The notes under the pieces were generated by a model. It worked only from the letters and a program-made list of their open reading frames with translations. It made no database searches and was not told where the DNA came from. From positions 1-64,000 of the forward strand of contig CBIHLM010000009.1 of assembly GCA_966210515.1 (NCBI GenBank): a stretch of 64,000 nucleotides of DNA, in the 5' to 3' direction. The translations under genes were made by a program, and so were the position numbers. Below are positions 1 to 9,316 of this stretch, piece after piece. Source of the DNA: Paradesertivirga sp966210515 (GTDB taxonomy: Bacteria > Bacteroidota > Bacteroidia > Sphingobacteriales > Sphingobacteriaceae). Every line of letters starts with the position of its first letter. The first letter of the stretch is position 1.

Positions 1-221
1 ACAGCTTCTTCGTCCGTTACATCGAAAAGATAGCCGTAAACCTTAAACCCGTTTTTAGCATATTCATCAATTGCGGTTCTTAGCTTTTCTTCAGAAATAT
101 CATTTATAATAATCTGTGCGCCTGCCCGTGCCAATCCCGTGGCCATAGACATTCCCAATCCATGTGTGGCACCTGTTATCAGGGCGTTTTTACCGGTTAA
201 ATCAAAAAGGTGAATTGACAT
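1..221 (-). CDS. SDR-family oxidoreductase, N-terminal part (gluconate 5-dehydrogenase-like)
   Basis: This is the first 73 codons of a minus-strand gene that runs off the left edge of the window. The product starts MSIHLFDLTGKNALITGATHGLGM, in which the TGATHGLG stretch is the glycine-rich Rossmann cofactor site of classical short-chain dehydrogenases, and a second beta strand ends in NDIS. The LFDLTGK opening resembles gluconate 5-dehydrogenase / KduD-like enzymes. The gene is divergent from kduD across about 205 bp, which suggests a role in uronate or gluconate metabolism. The catalytic Ser-Tyr-Lys lies outside the window, so the substrate cannot be judged. Confidence 0.8.
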   Translation of the reverse strand, partial: MSIHLFDLTGKNALITGATHGLGMSMATGLARAGAQIIINDISEEKLRTAIDEYAKNGFKVYGYLFDVTDEEA

Positions 222-426
222 ATATTTTGCTTGATCTGGAATTATAGTATTCCTTGGCAATCTTAAGGATGTGTTGTTGAATAGTTGATGACCTGTGTCA
301 TTGGTAAATTATTTTCTAATTAAGATTTTTGCGAAAGCCCTTTTTAACGCTAAATAATGCCGGGTTTAATTTAAAATCTTATCTATAAACAGTAATTTGC
401 GCCAAATTTGATCGCTAATAACGTTT

Positions 427-1200
427 ATGGGTACTAATCAATCTTTATTTAGCTTAGAAGGCAAGGTAGCTCTTGTCACCGGGTGTAACCGTGGAATTGG
501 AAAAGCAATGGCAGAAGCTTTGGCGGAAGCCGGAGCTGATATTATCGGAGTTTCTTCATCTATCGCGTTAAGCGGAAGTGAAACCGAGAAAGATATTAAT
601 AAGATCGGAAGAAAGTTTAAGGCCTATCAGTGTGATTTCAGCAACAGAGATTCAGTAAAAAGCTTTCTTGAAAAAGTGATTGCTGAAAACGAGACGATAG
701 ATATTTTAGTTAACAACGCAGGTACCATAATGCGTGCGCCGGCAGCAGAGCATCCGGATGAATTCTGGTATAAGGTTATCGACATAAATCTGAATAGTCA
801 GTTCGTCATTACCCGCGAAATCGGAGCCCGCATGATTGCCAGGGGATCGGGAAAAATTATTTTCACTGCTTCGCTGTTAACTTTCCAGGGTGGAATTAAT
901 GTGCCTGGTTATGCTGCAAGTAAGGGCGCAATCGGAAGTTTGGTAAAAGCTTTCGCTAATGAGTGGGCATCGAAAGGTGTAAATGTTAATGCAATTGCTC
1001 CAGGGTATATCGCTACCGACAATACAGAGGCGTTAAGAGCCGACCCGGAGCGCAGCCAGTCGATTTTGAGCAGGATACCTGCTAACCGTTGGGGAGAAAC
1101 AGATGACTTTAAAGGGCCGGTGGTTTTTCTTGCCTCCAAAGCTTCGGATTATGTAAACGGAACTATTTTAACCGTTGACGGCGGTTGGATGGGACGCTAA
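427..1200 (+). CDS. kduD: 2-dehydro-3-deoxy-D-gluconate 5-dehydrogenase (KduD, SDR)
   Basis: KduD is a cytoplasmic SDR that reduces 2,5-diketo-3-deoxygluconate to 2-keto-3-deoxygluconate (KDG), the second step for unsaturated uronates released by pectate lyases. The 257-residue protein has the normal family length. It shows the cofactor motif TGCNRGIG at residues 18-25, the NNAG motif near residue 97, and catalytic Ser149, Tyr162 and Lys166 (YAASK). It is followed 26 bp later by kduI, the preceding enzyme of the pathway, which is the strongest support for KduD over other SDRs. No copy of the 18-bp motif seen elsewhere in the window lies upstream. Confidence 0.92.
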   Translation: MGTNQSLFSLEGKVALVTGCNRGIGKAMAEALAEAGADIIGVSSSIALSGSETEKDINKIGRKFKAYQCDFSNRDSVKSFLEKVIAENETIDILVNNAGTIMRAPAAEHPDEFWYKVIDINLNSQFVITREIGARMIARGSGKIIFTASLLTFQGGINVPGYAASKGAIGSLVKAFANEWASKGVNVNAIAPGYIATDNTEALRADPERSQSILSRIPANRWGETDDFKGPVVFLASKASDYVNGTILTVDGGWMGR

Positions 1201-1226
1201 TTTTAAATAAATTTTAAAGAAAAGAT

Positions 1227-2063
1227 ATGTTAATGAATCAACGATATGCCCAAAGCCCTAAAGAGGTTGCAGGTTTAAATACAGCCGAGATAAGAGAAAA
1301 TTTCCTGGTGGATGATCTGATGCAGGACGATCAGTTTAACTTTACTTATTCTCATTATGACAGAGCTATTGTAGGTACAATTGTGCCTAAAACCAAAGAA
1401 CACGAATTACCTGTTTACGATAATTTACGCGCCGATTATTTCCTTGAAAGAAGAGAATTGGGGATAATTAACGTTGGTGGTGAAGGCGAAATAATTGTAG
1501 ACGGAGCTTCCAGCAAAGTAAGCAAACTTGATGCTCTTTACATCGGAAAAGGATCTAAATCTGTAATTTTCAAAAGCCTTTCGGCTGATAACCCGGCTAA
1601 GTTTTATATGTATTCTGTACCTGCTCATAAAGAGTATCCGGTACAGTTAGTTAAAAAGGAAGATGCATTTCCTACCACTATCGGAAGTAAAGCAACTGCC
1701 AACGAACGGACTATTTACAAGTACATTCACCTTGAAGGTGCAAAAAGCTGTCAGCTTGTGATGGGATTAACTGTGTTGCATGAAGGAAGTGTTTGGAACA
1801 CGATGCCTTCTCATGTACACGACAGAAGAAGTGAGATATATTTCTACTTTGATGTGCCTGAAAATCAGATTGTATTTCATATGATGGGTCAGCCTCAGGA
1901 AACACGTCATGTAATTATGCATAATCACCAGGCGGTTATTTCTCCGCCGTGGTCAATCCATTCAGGTGGCGGAACCGCAAACTATGGCTTTATCTGGTCA
2001 ATGAGCGGCGAAAACCTTGTTTACTCTGATATGGATGCAGTAGCAATGAGAGATCTGAGATAA
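1227..2063 (+). CDS. kduI: 5-dehydro-4-deoxy-D-glucuronate isomerase (KduI)
   Basis: KduI isomerises 4-deoxy-L-threo-5-hexosulose uronate, the spontaneous product of unsaturated galacturonate, to 2,5-diketo-3-deoxygluconate, the KduD substrate. The 278-residue protein has the family length and a cupin-type metal site: HVHDRRSE followed by the later PPWSIHSGGG segment. The KduI-like opening (NQRYAQSPKEV, then LNTAEIRENFLV) fits. An in-frame ATG two codons downstream (1233) is an equally good start. It sits in an operon with kduD and is followed by a strong intrinsic terminator at 2081-2114. Confidence 0.95.
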   Translation: MLMNQRYAQSPKEVAGLNTAEIRENFLVDDLMQDDQFNFTYSHYDRAIVGTIVPKTKEHELPVYDNLRADYFLERRELGIINVGGEGEIIVDGASSKVSKLDALYIGKGSKSVIFKSLSADNPAKFYMYSVPAHKEYPVQLVKKEDAFPTTIGSKATANERTIYKYIHLEGAKSCQLVMGLTVLHEGSVWNTMPSHVHDRRSEIYFYFDVPENQIVFHMMGQPQETRHVIMHNHQAVISPPWSIHSGGGTANYGFIWSMSGENLVYSDMDAVAMRDLR

Positions 2064-2080
2064 TATATGATAATTTTTAG

Positions 2081-2114
2081 AAAAGAGGCATCTTTACAGA
2101 TAGCCTCTTTTTTT
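2081..2114 (+). terminator. Intrinsic terminator after kduDI
   Basis: A perfect 9-bp stem (AAAAGAGGC at 2081-2089, GCCTCTTTT at 2103-2111) has a 13-nt loop and continues into a T run. It lies between kduI and the esterase and argues that translation of the esterase starts at 2136, not at the earlier ATG at 2067. Confidence 0.85.
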
Positions 2115-2135
2115 GTGCCTTTAAAGCCAATTCGA

Positions 2136-3440
2136 ATGAAGAAATTGAACTACATAATTACCTTAATTACCTGCATTTTAGTATTGTCTGATGTTGCTGC
2201 TCAACCTGCACCAGCTCCGATTAAACTGGTAGACTTCGTGCTTACACCAGATCACAGCGACTGGAAATATAAAGTAGATGAGATTGCTGTTGTTGAAGTA
2301 ACTGTCTTGAAATTTGGCGTGCCCGTTCAGAATGCATCCATAGATTATGAGATCGGTCCGGAAATGCTGGTGCCGGATAAAAAGGGGAATCTTTTGCTGA
2401 AAAGCGGAAAGGGGACGATAGAGATTGGAACCAGCAAGCAGCCTGGTTTTCGACGTTTAGTAGTGAGAACCCTGATTGACGGCGCAAGCTACAGCGGAGA
2501 AATTAAACTTGCTTTCTCGCCGGAGAAAATTGTACCTACCGTGCAGATGCCGGAGGATTTTGATCAGTTTTGGAACAATGCAAAGAATGATGCATCTAAA
2601 ATTCCGATGGATGCGATAGTTATCCATTTACCTGAAAAATCTACATCCACAGTCGATGTGTACCTGGTGAATTTGCAAAACTATAAAGAGGGTAAGCGTC
2701 TGTACGGATATCTCAGCAAGCCGAAGGCCCGCGGAAAATACCCTGTCCTTTTTGAGCCACCTGGCGCCGGGATAAAAGTTATTTCGCCATCTATAAGCTA
2801 TGCCAGCCTGGGTTTTATCGTCTTTAATATTGAAATTCATGGCTTATCACCTCTGATCCCTAATGAATCCTATCGAAATATAAGTAATGCTTTCGGCGAC
2901 TATGTATTCAATAAGCTTGACGATAAGGATAACTACTACTACAAAAGCGTATATATGGGCTGTGTAAGAGCAATAGATTTCCTTTGCAGTTTACCTGAGT
3001 TTGATGGCAAAAATGTTGTTGTTACCGGTGGAAGTCAGGGTGGGGCGCTTTCGATAGTTACTGCAGGCTTAGATAAAAGAGTGACAGGTTTGTCGGCATT
3101 TTACCCGGCTCTTAGCGATGTTACCGGATATTTACACGGACGGGCGGGCGGATGGCCGCACTTGTTCAACCAAAGTAACCTCCACACAACCAATACTCCC
3201 GAGAAAATCCGGACAGTTGGTTATTATGATGTCGTAAATTTCGCGAAGAATATAAAGGTGCCCGGATTTTATTCATGGGGCTATAATGACAATGTTGTTC
3301 CACCAACCTCTGTTTACGCGGCTGTCAACTCTATTAAAGCGCCGAAAACAGTTGTTATCACGCCAATATCGGGCCATTGGCGATTCCCGGAAACAAACCA
3401 GCAATCAATAGATTGGATTAAAAAACAGTTAAAGAAATAG
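2136..3440 (+). CDS. Secreted acetyl (xylan) esterase, CE7/AXE1-like
   Basis: This is an exported alpha/beta-hydrolase of about 434 residues, probably removing acetyl groups from pectin or hemicellulose fragments. The chosen start gives a standard signal peptide (MKKLNYIITLITCILVLSDVAAQ). An N-terminal beta-rich region is followed by the phrase MPEDFDQFW, typical of AXE1 enzymes, the nucleophile elbow GGSQGG (about residues 298-303) and a late GHW histidine. The reading frame is open back to an ATG at 2067, but that extension crosses the kduDI terminator and would bury the signal peptide. Whether the acetylated substrate is pectin is inference from context. Confidence 0.85.
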   Translation: MKKLNYIITLITCILVLSDVAAQPAPAPIKLVDFVLTPDHSDWKYKVDEIAVVEVTVLKFGVPVQNASIDYEIGPEMLVPDKKGNLLLKSGKGTIEIGTSKQPGFRRLVVRTLIDGASYSGEIKLAFSPEKIVPTVQMPEDFDQFWNNAKNDASKIPMDAIVIHLPEKSTSTVDVYLVNLQNYKEGKRLYGYLSKPKARGKYPVLFEPPGAGIKVISPSISYASLGFIVFNIEIHGLSPLIPNESYRNISNAFGDYVFNKLDDKDNYYYKSVYMGCVRAIDFLCSLPEFDGKNVVVTGGSQGGALSIVTAGLDKRVTGLSAFYPALSDVTGYLHGRAGGWPHLFNQSNLHTTNTPEKIRTVGYYDVVNFAKNIKVPGFYSWGYNDNVVPPTSVYAAVNSIKAPKTVVITPISGHWRFPETNQQSIDWIKKQLKK

Positions 3441-3472
3441 AAATATAAACGTTTTATCTGCGATGTTTAAGC

Positions 3473-3523
3473 ATCAGGTGCAAGCAATAATTGATTTCTC
3501 ATACTTTGTTGCTTGCACCTGAT
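3473..3523. terminator. 15-bp perfect inverted repeat between convergent genes
   Basis: ATCAGGTGCAAGCAA (3473-3487) is exactly complementary to 3509-3523 across a 21-nt loop and is followed by AAGAGTTTTT. It sits between the convergent esterase and GH2 genes and probably terminates the esterase transcript. The T tract is weak and the stem unusually long. Confidence 0.65.
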
Positions 3524-3531
3524 AAGAGTTT

Positions 3532-6500
3532 TTAATTAGATGCCTTTATCATATTCAGCAAAAGCTGTTGTCCGACAATATTGGCTTTATTTTTGGAAGA
3601 AGTATTAAACGTGGTCATTGCAGCATTTTCACCGTCGCCTTCAGCCCGTTTTCCAATGTTTACATCTTTTATGGTCGACATGATATCTAAAGCGGAAAGA
3701 ATTACTTTACCGCGTCCATGCGGAATGATGCTTAATGCAGAATATACCTCAGGTTTGTGGTCCGATACGCACGCAACAACGGTTTCACCATTTAAAACTC
3801 TTAAACCAATCCGGCTTTTATTGTACGTAGCCAGGCTTTGGTATTCCCAGTTAAATACACAGTTCTGGGGCAGACCATTAAAAAGTTCATGTTCTTTAAC
3901 AAAGTAATTGCCGCCATACCAGGTGGTGCCCAGTTCTTTCAATCCACGGTAATCCATCAGCTCCTTACGGCCTAAAAAGGTGGCCCATTTGTCGATATTG
4001 CCAATAACAATCAGCGTATTGCCTTCATTTACCCATTCTAAAATTTCGGTTACTAATGGATTTCCGGTTTGCTGTGGTTCAAAGGCGCCAACAACCATAT
4101 ATTTTCCTTCCGGTCTGCCTGATTTAAATTCTTTGAAGGAGTTTATACCAACTGATTTTAAAAATGGTACAATTACTCCGCTGGTATCAGCAACCATACC
4201 GGTCGAGGGTATTCCGATAGTATTCAAACTTACCGCAAAAAGCTGGTCAGTCCCTTTTGCGACAGTTTGTCCATCTCGTTTCAGCTCTGCTTTTACCGTG
4301 GTATAGCCCGGGCTTTGAGGAACCAGCTTCATCCCTTCAAAAAGCAATTCCCCATATGTTGAGCCACCAGTTACCTTTACAGGGAAGCTTTTGTTCAGCA
4401 CGATCTTTGTGTCTTCTGCAATTGTTTTTACCTCTAAAATACAATTTCCCTGTAGGTTTGCCTCATTTACGATATGAAAGTCGACCGTTGAGGTATCGCC
4501 CGTTCCCAGAACCTTACGATTCATTTTTACAGCCACGTAAACGGGTTGGGTATACCGGGATATTAATTCCGGATCTCCTTTTGGATTGCGATAATTATCT
4601 ACGATACCCGAGTGATTCTCAAGTTTCATGCTCTCCCAGCCATTCACCGCGTAGCCATCCGCCTGATTGTTGATTTTAATGTTCTCAATAGCTCTTCCCT
4701 GATAATAAAAAGCTACATTTCCCATTTTACGGGTCAGCGAATCAACATTTGGGAATGCCTTGCTAAAGCCAGGGGTATTCTGCAGGAAGCTGTTATACGC
4801 ATCGTACCATTTTAGATAAGCTTCACTCTCCCAACCGATATTCTTACCGGTTTTTAAAATTTCATCTCTGATCAATTGCAGTCTGGGAGGTGTACCGATG
4901 GCGCCTTCTTCTCCCCAGTAAATAATTTCGTCTTTATGATCAAAATATCGCAGATAATCTTTTGGGCTTCTGTACAAGTTATCGTGGTATGTACCCGGGC
5001 CGCCAGCATGATGCTGATCGAACCAGCCATAATCACGGAATGTGAAATCGTAGGGAAGTAAGTGAAGTTTGAAGCGTTTATCGGGTCCAAGCTTTATGTT
5101 ACCATTTGAAGAATTATAGGTTATGATGCGGCTTTCATCCATTTTATGGGCCGCAAGCATTTGCAGGCTGTCCTGCTTTTGTGGCTGCGCTCCGCGTTCG
5201 TTATGCATATTATAGATGACAAGAGAGGGGTGACTCCTGTCTCTTTTAATCATGCGGAACAACTTTTCATCCCGCGTAGCGAAATAGAAGTCTGCCTGCA
5301 TTTTCCCGACAGCATCTGTTGCATTAAACCGGTCTGCAGGATATTGATTTCCTCCCGGTTCTGCAAAGTAAAGTAAGCCAAGTTCATCTGCATAGTCGAG
5401 CACGTTTTGCTGCCCAATGGTGCGATGGAAGTTGAGCATGTTCAGGCCAATCTTCTTAGCTGTCTCAATCTGCTTTCTCGCCAGCTCGTCCGAGGGAGCA
5501 ATCCCATTCACAGGCCAAAAGCCCCAACTAATGGAGGTAAGTGCAACAAAACGCTTTCCGTTTAAATAAAATTGCTTGTCGCCGTCAATATCCCGTACTT
5601 CGAACCATCTGAATCCAAAACGCTGACTATGCTCGTCGCTACTTTGGTCGCTACCTTGCCATCTTGTCTTGAGCGTGTATAAATTGGGTTCATCAGTGCT
5701 CCAAAGCTTTGCGTCGTCAACAGTAATTGTATAGGTATTTATTGTGTTGCCCTTTGAAGTCTGCGTAGCAGGATATTTTTTTTGAAATACAGCTTGTTGG
5801 GTACCTTTCTCTATAATCTCAAGTAATAAACTCCCTTTTGCGGTTTTGCTGGTAGTGTTTGTTGTAGTAATCTGTACTTCTATTTCGTTTGCTTTTTGTT
5901 TGTTCTTCACAAATACATCCTCAATAAATATCTTATCAGTGGCAACCAGTTTGACTTTTCCGGTTATGCCTCCAAAGCCGTGGGTTGGATTGGTACGGTA
6001 AATTCCCCACATAAAATTTTGAGAATCACGCCAGTCAAAATTTCCATTCGGGTCGGTAATGCGTACTGCAATCTCATTTTCCCTACCGTATTGAACTGCA
6101 TTGGTAATATCTATTTCGAATGGCGTGCTATTCACCAAATCGTACCCAACCAGCTTGCGATTGACGAAAACTTCTGCTCTAAAGCGGACACTTTCAAAAT
6201 TTAGGGTTAATCTTTTACCTTTTAAGGAAGCCGGGACATTCGTTTTTGTGCTGAACCAGGATACGCCTAAATAATTTCCTGATACACCGAATGAGTTTCC
6301 ATTCTGTCCCCAATAAAACTGCTCGACAGTTGCGGGGAGCTTTGTGACAATTCCAGATTCTTTACTCAATAATTCCCAGCCGCCCGTCGGCAGGTTTGCT
6401 TTAATGTTTTTTAAATTAACCGGAGGAGCATGTAATTGATCATTTCTCCAGCATGCTTTTTTGTCGAGAACTAGCTTCCAATTGTTTGTAGTTAAATCAT

Positions 6501-6588
6501 GTATATATCGCCCTGTGTGCTGTGCTGCAGACGGAGCGATATACATGAATGCTGATAATACGAGGGCACTGGTTTGTTTTTTAAGCAT
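3532..6588 (-). CDS. Exported glycoside hydrolase family 2 with C-terminal GATase-like domain
   Basis: This is a 1018-residue exported GH2 enzyme (signal peptide MLKKQTSALVLSAFMYIAPSAAQ). GH2 members are retaining beta-galactosidases, beta-glucuronidases or related exo-enzymes; the exact substrate here is unknown. The jelly-roll N-domain covers about 60-220, the Ig-like domain about 225-330 and the TIM barrel about 340-620, with the likely acid/base Glu464 in NMHNERG and the nucleophile among Glu560/561 in YWGEEGAIG. The C-terminal 220 residues look like a class I GATase / flavodoxin-type fold (WVNEGNTLIVIGN, GRGKVILSALDI) without an obvious active site. It lies 5 bp downstream of the PL1 gene in the same operon, so it probably trims pectin side chains. 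Confidence 0.85.
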   Translation of the reverse strand: MLKKQTSALVLSAFMYIAPSAAQHTGRYIHDLTTNNWKLVLDKKACWRNDQLHAPPVNLKNIKANLPTGGWELLSKESGIVTKLPATVEQFYWGQNGNSFGVSGNYLGVSWFSTKTNVPASLKGKRLTLNFESVRFRAEVFVNRKLVGYDLVNSTPFEIDITNAVQYGRENEIAVRITDPNGNFDWRDSQNFMWGIYRTNPTHGFGGITGKVKLVATDKIFIEDVFVKNKQKANEIEVQITTTNTTSKTAKGSLLLEIIEKGTQQAVFQKKYPATQTSKGNTINTYTITVDDAKLWSTDEPNLYTLKTRWQGSDQSSDEHSQRFGFRWFEVRDIDGDKQFYLNGKRFVALTSISWGFWPVNGIAPSDELARKQIETAKKIGLNMLNFHRTIGQQNVLDYADELGLLYFAEPGGNQYPADRFNATDAVGKMQADFYFATRDEKLFRMIKRDRSHPSLVIYNMHNERGAQPQKQDSLQMLAAHKMDESRIITYNSSNGNIKLGPDKRFKLHLLPYDFTFRDYGWFDQHHAGGPGTYHDNLYRSPKDYLRYFDHKDEIIYWGEEGAIGTPPRLQLIRDEILKTGKNIGWESEAYLKWYDAYNSFLQNTPGFSKAFPNVDSLTRKMGNVAFYYQGRAIENIKINNQADGYAVNGWESMKLENHSGIVDNYRNPKGDPELISRYTQPVYVAVKMNRKVLGTGDTSTVDFHIVNEANLQGNCILEVKTIAEDTKIVLNKSFPVKVTGGSTYGELLFEGMKLVPQSPGYTTVKAELKRDGQTVAKGTDQLFAVSLNTIGIPSTGMVADTSGVIVPFLKSVGINSFKEFKSGRPEGKYMVVGAFEPQQTGNPLVTEILEWVNEGNTLIVIGNIDKWATFLGRKELMDYRGLKELGTTWYGGNYFVKEHELFNGLPQNCVFNWEYQSLATYNKSRIGLRVLNGETVVACVSDHKPEVYSALSIIPHGRGKVILSALDIMSTIKDVNIGKRAEGDGENAAMTTFNTSSKNKANIVGQQLLLNMIKASN

Positions 6589-6593
6589 TGAAA

Positions 6594-8105
6594 TTATTTA
6601 ACCTGTTCTTCTGTGATAGTTTTAACTAAGCTGTTGATGTAAACTTCGATGTTGTCATATGCAGTACTTAAATTCCGGCCATTTGCATTTGCTAAATTTG
6701 GATTTAAGCCTTTCGCGGTTTCCCATGCATCGGGCATTCCGTCTTTGTCTGTATCAGTTGGAGCCGGTAACGATTGTAATATCGGCCAGCCACCCACATC
6801 GGCCTGGGTATCAATAATTCCGTTTACCGAACCGTTCGAGCCCGGAAATGAAAAGGTTTTGTTCCTGACATTTTTGATCACCCTTCGATCCACAGTATCT
6901 CTTTTTAAAGAAGCACCACAAAAGTCGAGTACCCTTAAATAGGCAATTTCGGCTGTATGTGTTGTTACATTATTATTTGTCGGATGTTCGGTTAATCGTT
7001 TCATCGCATCTTTGTCGGCCTGAGATACAGTGCCGTAGCTACTATGAAATTGATTATAAACTCCCAGACCCCAATTGTCGGCAGTAGCACCGGGATAACC
7101 GTCCACGTAATTGCCATTGATGTAGAATTTGCCCCAGATGTCATATATTTCAGTGCCGATCGTTTTATTTTTATCCGGCGAGAAGATTCTACCTCCTTTT
7201 GATCCGGTCGCAGTTGCCGGGCCAGGTTTGTAATAGTTGTTTACGAAATTGATGTTCATTGCTTCTCCGCCATAGGCACTGTTATTTGCCCAGTTATAGA
7301 TCACGTTATTCCTGATATCGACCAGATCTGTCAACGCAAAGGCCTTACCCGCTTCTTCGCCTAAACGGGGATTCCGGCTATCGTGGTGAGCAAGCAGGTT
7401 ATGATGAAAAGATGCGTTTTTACCGCCCCAAATTCCACCATATCCATGAGCCCCTTTATCGTGAACTGAAAACCTTAGGCTCTCCGAAACGATACACCAT
7501 TGAATGGTAGTGTTTTCGTTTGCATAGAATGATACTGTTTCATCTACCGACCAGCTCATCGAGCAATGATCTACAATTATGCCTTTGTGGAATCTCCCGC
7601 CCAGCGCATCTGCTTCCACGTTCTTTTCATCTCCCATTCTAAACCTCATGTATCGAATGATGACGTTGTCTGCACTAATGGTTACAGGGTAATTTTTTAT
7701 GCAAATTCCATCGCCTGGTGCTGTTTGGCCTGCAATGGTTACACTGCCGTTCTTGATGTCGAGACTGGAGTTAAGCGCTATTGTTCCCGATATCGTAAAT
7801 ACTATTATCCTGGGGCCTGTTTGGTTAAGTGCATACCTAAGGGTTCCTTCCTGCGAACCATCGGCAATGGTTGTTACAAATATTACTTTTCCGCCACGAC
7901 CTCCGGTCACATCTTTCCCGAATCCTTCTGCACCGGGAAAAGCACTGGCCAGCTCATTAACCGGGACCGGAGCGGCGGGTTGTTCTGGTGCTGGATTGTT
8001 CGGCGTGCCGGGACCTTCGACAATTGGAGTCGATTTCTTTTTGCAGTTAGTTAATGCCAACGTTGACACAACCACCATTAAAATAAGTAGGGTTAATTTT
8101 CTCAT
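6594..8105 (-). CDS. Pectate lyase family 1 lipoprotein
   Basis: This 503-residue lyase cleaves polygalacturonate by beta-elimination. The N-terminus is a lipoprotein signal with lipobox LALTNC (Cys21), followed by a Pro-rich linker to about residue 50, so it is probably anchored at the outer membrane. The PL1 beta-helix follows: FPGAEGFGKDVTGGRGG, the TIAGQTAPGDG turn, a metal-binding region with DHCSMSWSVDE, and HHNLLAHHDSRNPRL carrying the expected catalytic Arg area. Near the end, DTDKDGMPDAWE is a thrombospondin type-3-like calcium motif also present in the larger PL1 protein at 36515. It is divergent from the pectinesterase, with a paired operator between them, and heads the operon with the GH2. 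Confidence 0.92.
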   Translation of the reverse strand: MRKLTLLILMVVVSTLALTNCKKKSTPIVEGPGTPNNPAPEQPAAPVPVNELASAFPGAEGFGKDVTGGRGGKVIFVTTIADGSQEGTLRYALNQTGPRIIVFTISGTIALNSSLDIKNGSVTIAGQTAPGDGICIKNYPVTISADNVIIRYMRFRMGDEKNVEADALGGRFHKGIIVDHCSMSWSVDETVSFYANENTTIQWCIVSESLRFSVHDKGAHGYGGIWGGKNASFHHNLLAHHDSRNPRLGEEAGKAFALTDLVDIRNNVIYNWANNSAYGGEAMNINFVNNYYKPGPATATGSKGGRIFSPDKNKTIGTEIYDIWGKFYINGNYVDGYPGATADNWGLGVYNQFHSSYGTVSQADKDAMKRLTEHPTNNNVTTHTAEIAYLRVLDFCGASLKRDTVDRRVIKNVRNKTFSFPGSNGSVNGIIDTQADVGGWPILQSLPAPTDTDKDGMPDAWETAKGLNPNLANANGRNLSTAYDNIEVYINSLVKTITEEQVK

Positions 8106-8195
8106 TAAATGATTTTTCGGTTATCGGGAATAATTGGTTGAAGTAAAAATACAAAAAGGGAGTCCTTCACGTATGGATTTTGCCATTAAAAAGTG

Positions 8196-8231
8196 TGCAA
8201 ACGTTCCCGGAAAGTTCCGGCAACGTTTGCA
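8196..8231. promoter_or_regulatory. Inverted pair of operator half-motifs between PL1 and CE8 genes
   Basis: The 17-mer at 8196-8212 and the reverse complement of 8215-8231 differ at one base only, and the outer arms TGCAAACGTT / AACGTTTGCA are a perfect 10-bp inverted repeat. Each arm matches the 18-bp motif CCGGGAACGWTTGCRTAA seen at 10284, 18199 and 32196, here pointing outward toward each divergent gene. The distances are about 90 bp to the PL1 start and 82 bp to the CE8 start. The CG-centred TTGC half is typical of LacI-family operators. Confidence 0.65.
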
Positions 8232-8313
8232 TAGATTTATTCTTAATGGATTGATTAGTAATCAAAATCTTTTTTAATCTTGTGTGCCTGTCTGAAATTT
8301 TAGTTTTGAAAAA

Positions 8314-9292
8314 ATGAAAAAACTCATTTTACTGTCTCTCTTTTTTAATTTGATTTTCATTGCCGCTCAGGCGAAGCGAATAGTGGTAGCGCAAGATGGG
8401 TCAGGGAATTTTAAAACAGTTCAGGAGGCACTGGATGCGGTTCCGGTTGGTAACAAAAAGGAATTTGTGATTTTCATTAAGAATGGATTTTATAAAGAGA
8501 AATTACTTCTTGCTGCTCAAAAGAATTTCGTGACCTTAATTGGACAGGATAAGTTCAGGACTATTCTTGCTTATGATGATCATCCGGGCATCGTGTCGCC
8601 CAGGGTGGGACCGGTTAATACCCATAATTCTTACAGCTTTCAAATAAACGCTGATAATTTCTCGGCCAAAAATATTACATTCCGCAATGATGCCGGGTTT
8701 ACCGCAGGCCAGGCGGTAGCTTTAGATGTTCGGGGCGACAAAGCTCTATTCCTCGATTGCCGCGTACTTGGCAATCAGGATATTCTGTTTGTTAACGGAG
8801 ATAACAGCAGACAATATTATAAAAACTGTTATATCGAAGGAACAACTGATTTTATATTTGGATCGGCAACCGTTTGGTTCGAACAATGCCACATCCATAG
8901 TAAAAAAAACTCTCATGTTACAGCTGCTTCAACGCCTCAATCTCATCCTTTTGGATTTGTTTTTTACGATTGCAAATTAACCGGAGACAGTGCCCTCCGG
9001 AGTGTTTCTTTAGGCCGGCCATGGAGACTCTACTCAAATGTTTCCTTTGTCTTTTGCTATATTGATAAGCATATAATGTCTGATGGTTGGGCGAACTGGA
9101 ATGAAACAGAAAACTTTAAAACGGTACGATATTCAGAACATAAAAATTATGGGCACTGGCGCTGATGCGCGCTCCAGAGTAAGCTGGGCAAAGCAGCTGT
9201 CTGATGAGGAGGTTAAATCTATTTCAATACAGCATGTTTTTCCCGGTTGGGACCCGCTTAGCAGTTTATGTAAGCTTAATATCCTTCAATAA
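8314..9292 (+). pseudogene. Pectinesterase (CE8), frameshifted near the 3' end
   Basis: CE8 enzymes remove methyl esters from homogalacturonan so that pectate lyases can act. The first frame (8314-9165, 283 aa) has a signal peptide ending near AAQA and the family signatures: Gln133 (GFTAGQAVAL), Asp156 (GNQDILF), Asp179 (TTDFIFG) and Arg235 (GRPW). It stops after KNYGHWR, but the next frame continues the family ending (TGADARSRVSWAKQLSDEEV, then PGWDP) to 9292. One extra base in GGGC at 9151-9154 explains the shift; without it the protein would be about 325 aa, the usual length. The catalytic residues precede the break, so the 283-aa product might keep some activity, or the shift may be an assembly error. 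Confidence 0.85.
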
Positions 9293-9316
9293 ATTCGGCC
9301 CCTTAAATTTCAAATT

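Noticed and set aside
288..301. ATGAC-CTGT-GTCAT palindrome between the divergent SDR gene and kduD as an operator
   Set aside because: The arms are only 5 bp, and no second copy was found upstream of other uronate genes.
2067..2135. N-terminal extension of the acetyl esterase
   Set aside because: It crosses a strong terminator hairpin and would place 23 extra residues before a normal signal peptide.
9083..9292. Separate 69-aa gene after the pectinesterase
   Set aside because: The protein ending matches the missing CE8 C-terminus, so it is the frameshifted tail of the same gene.
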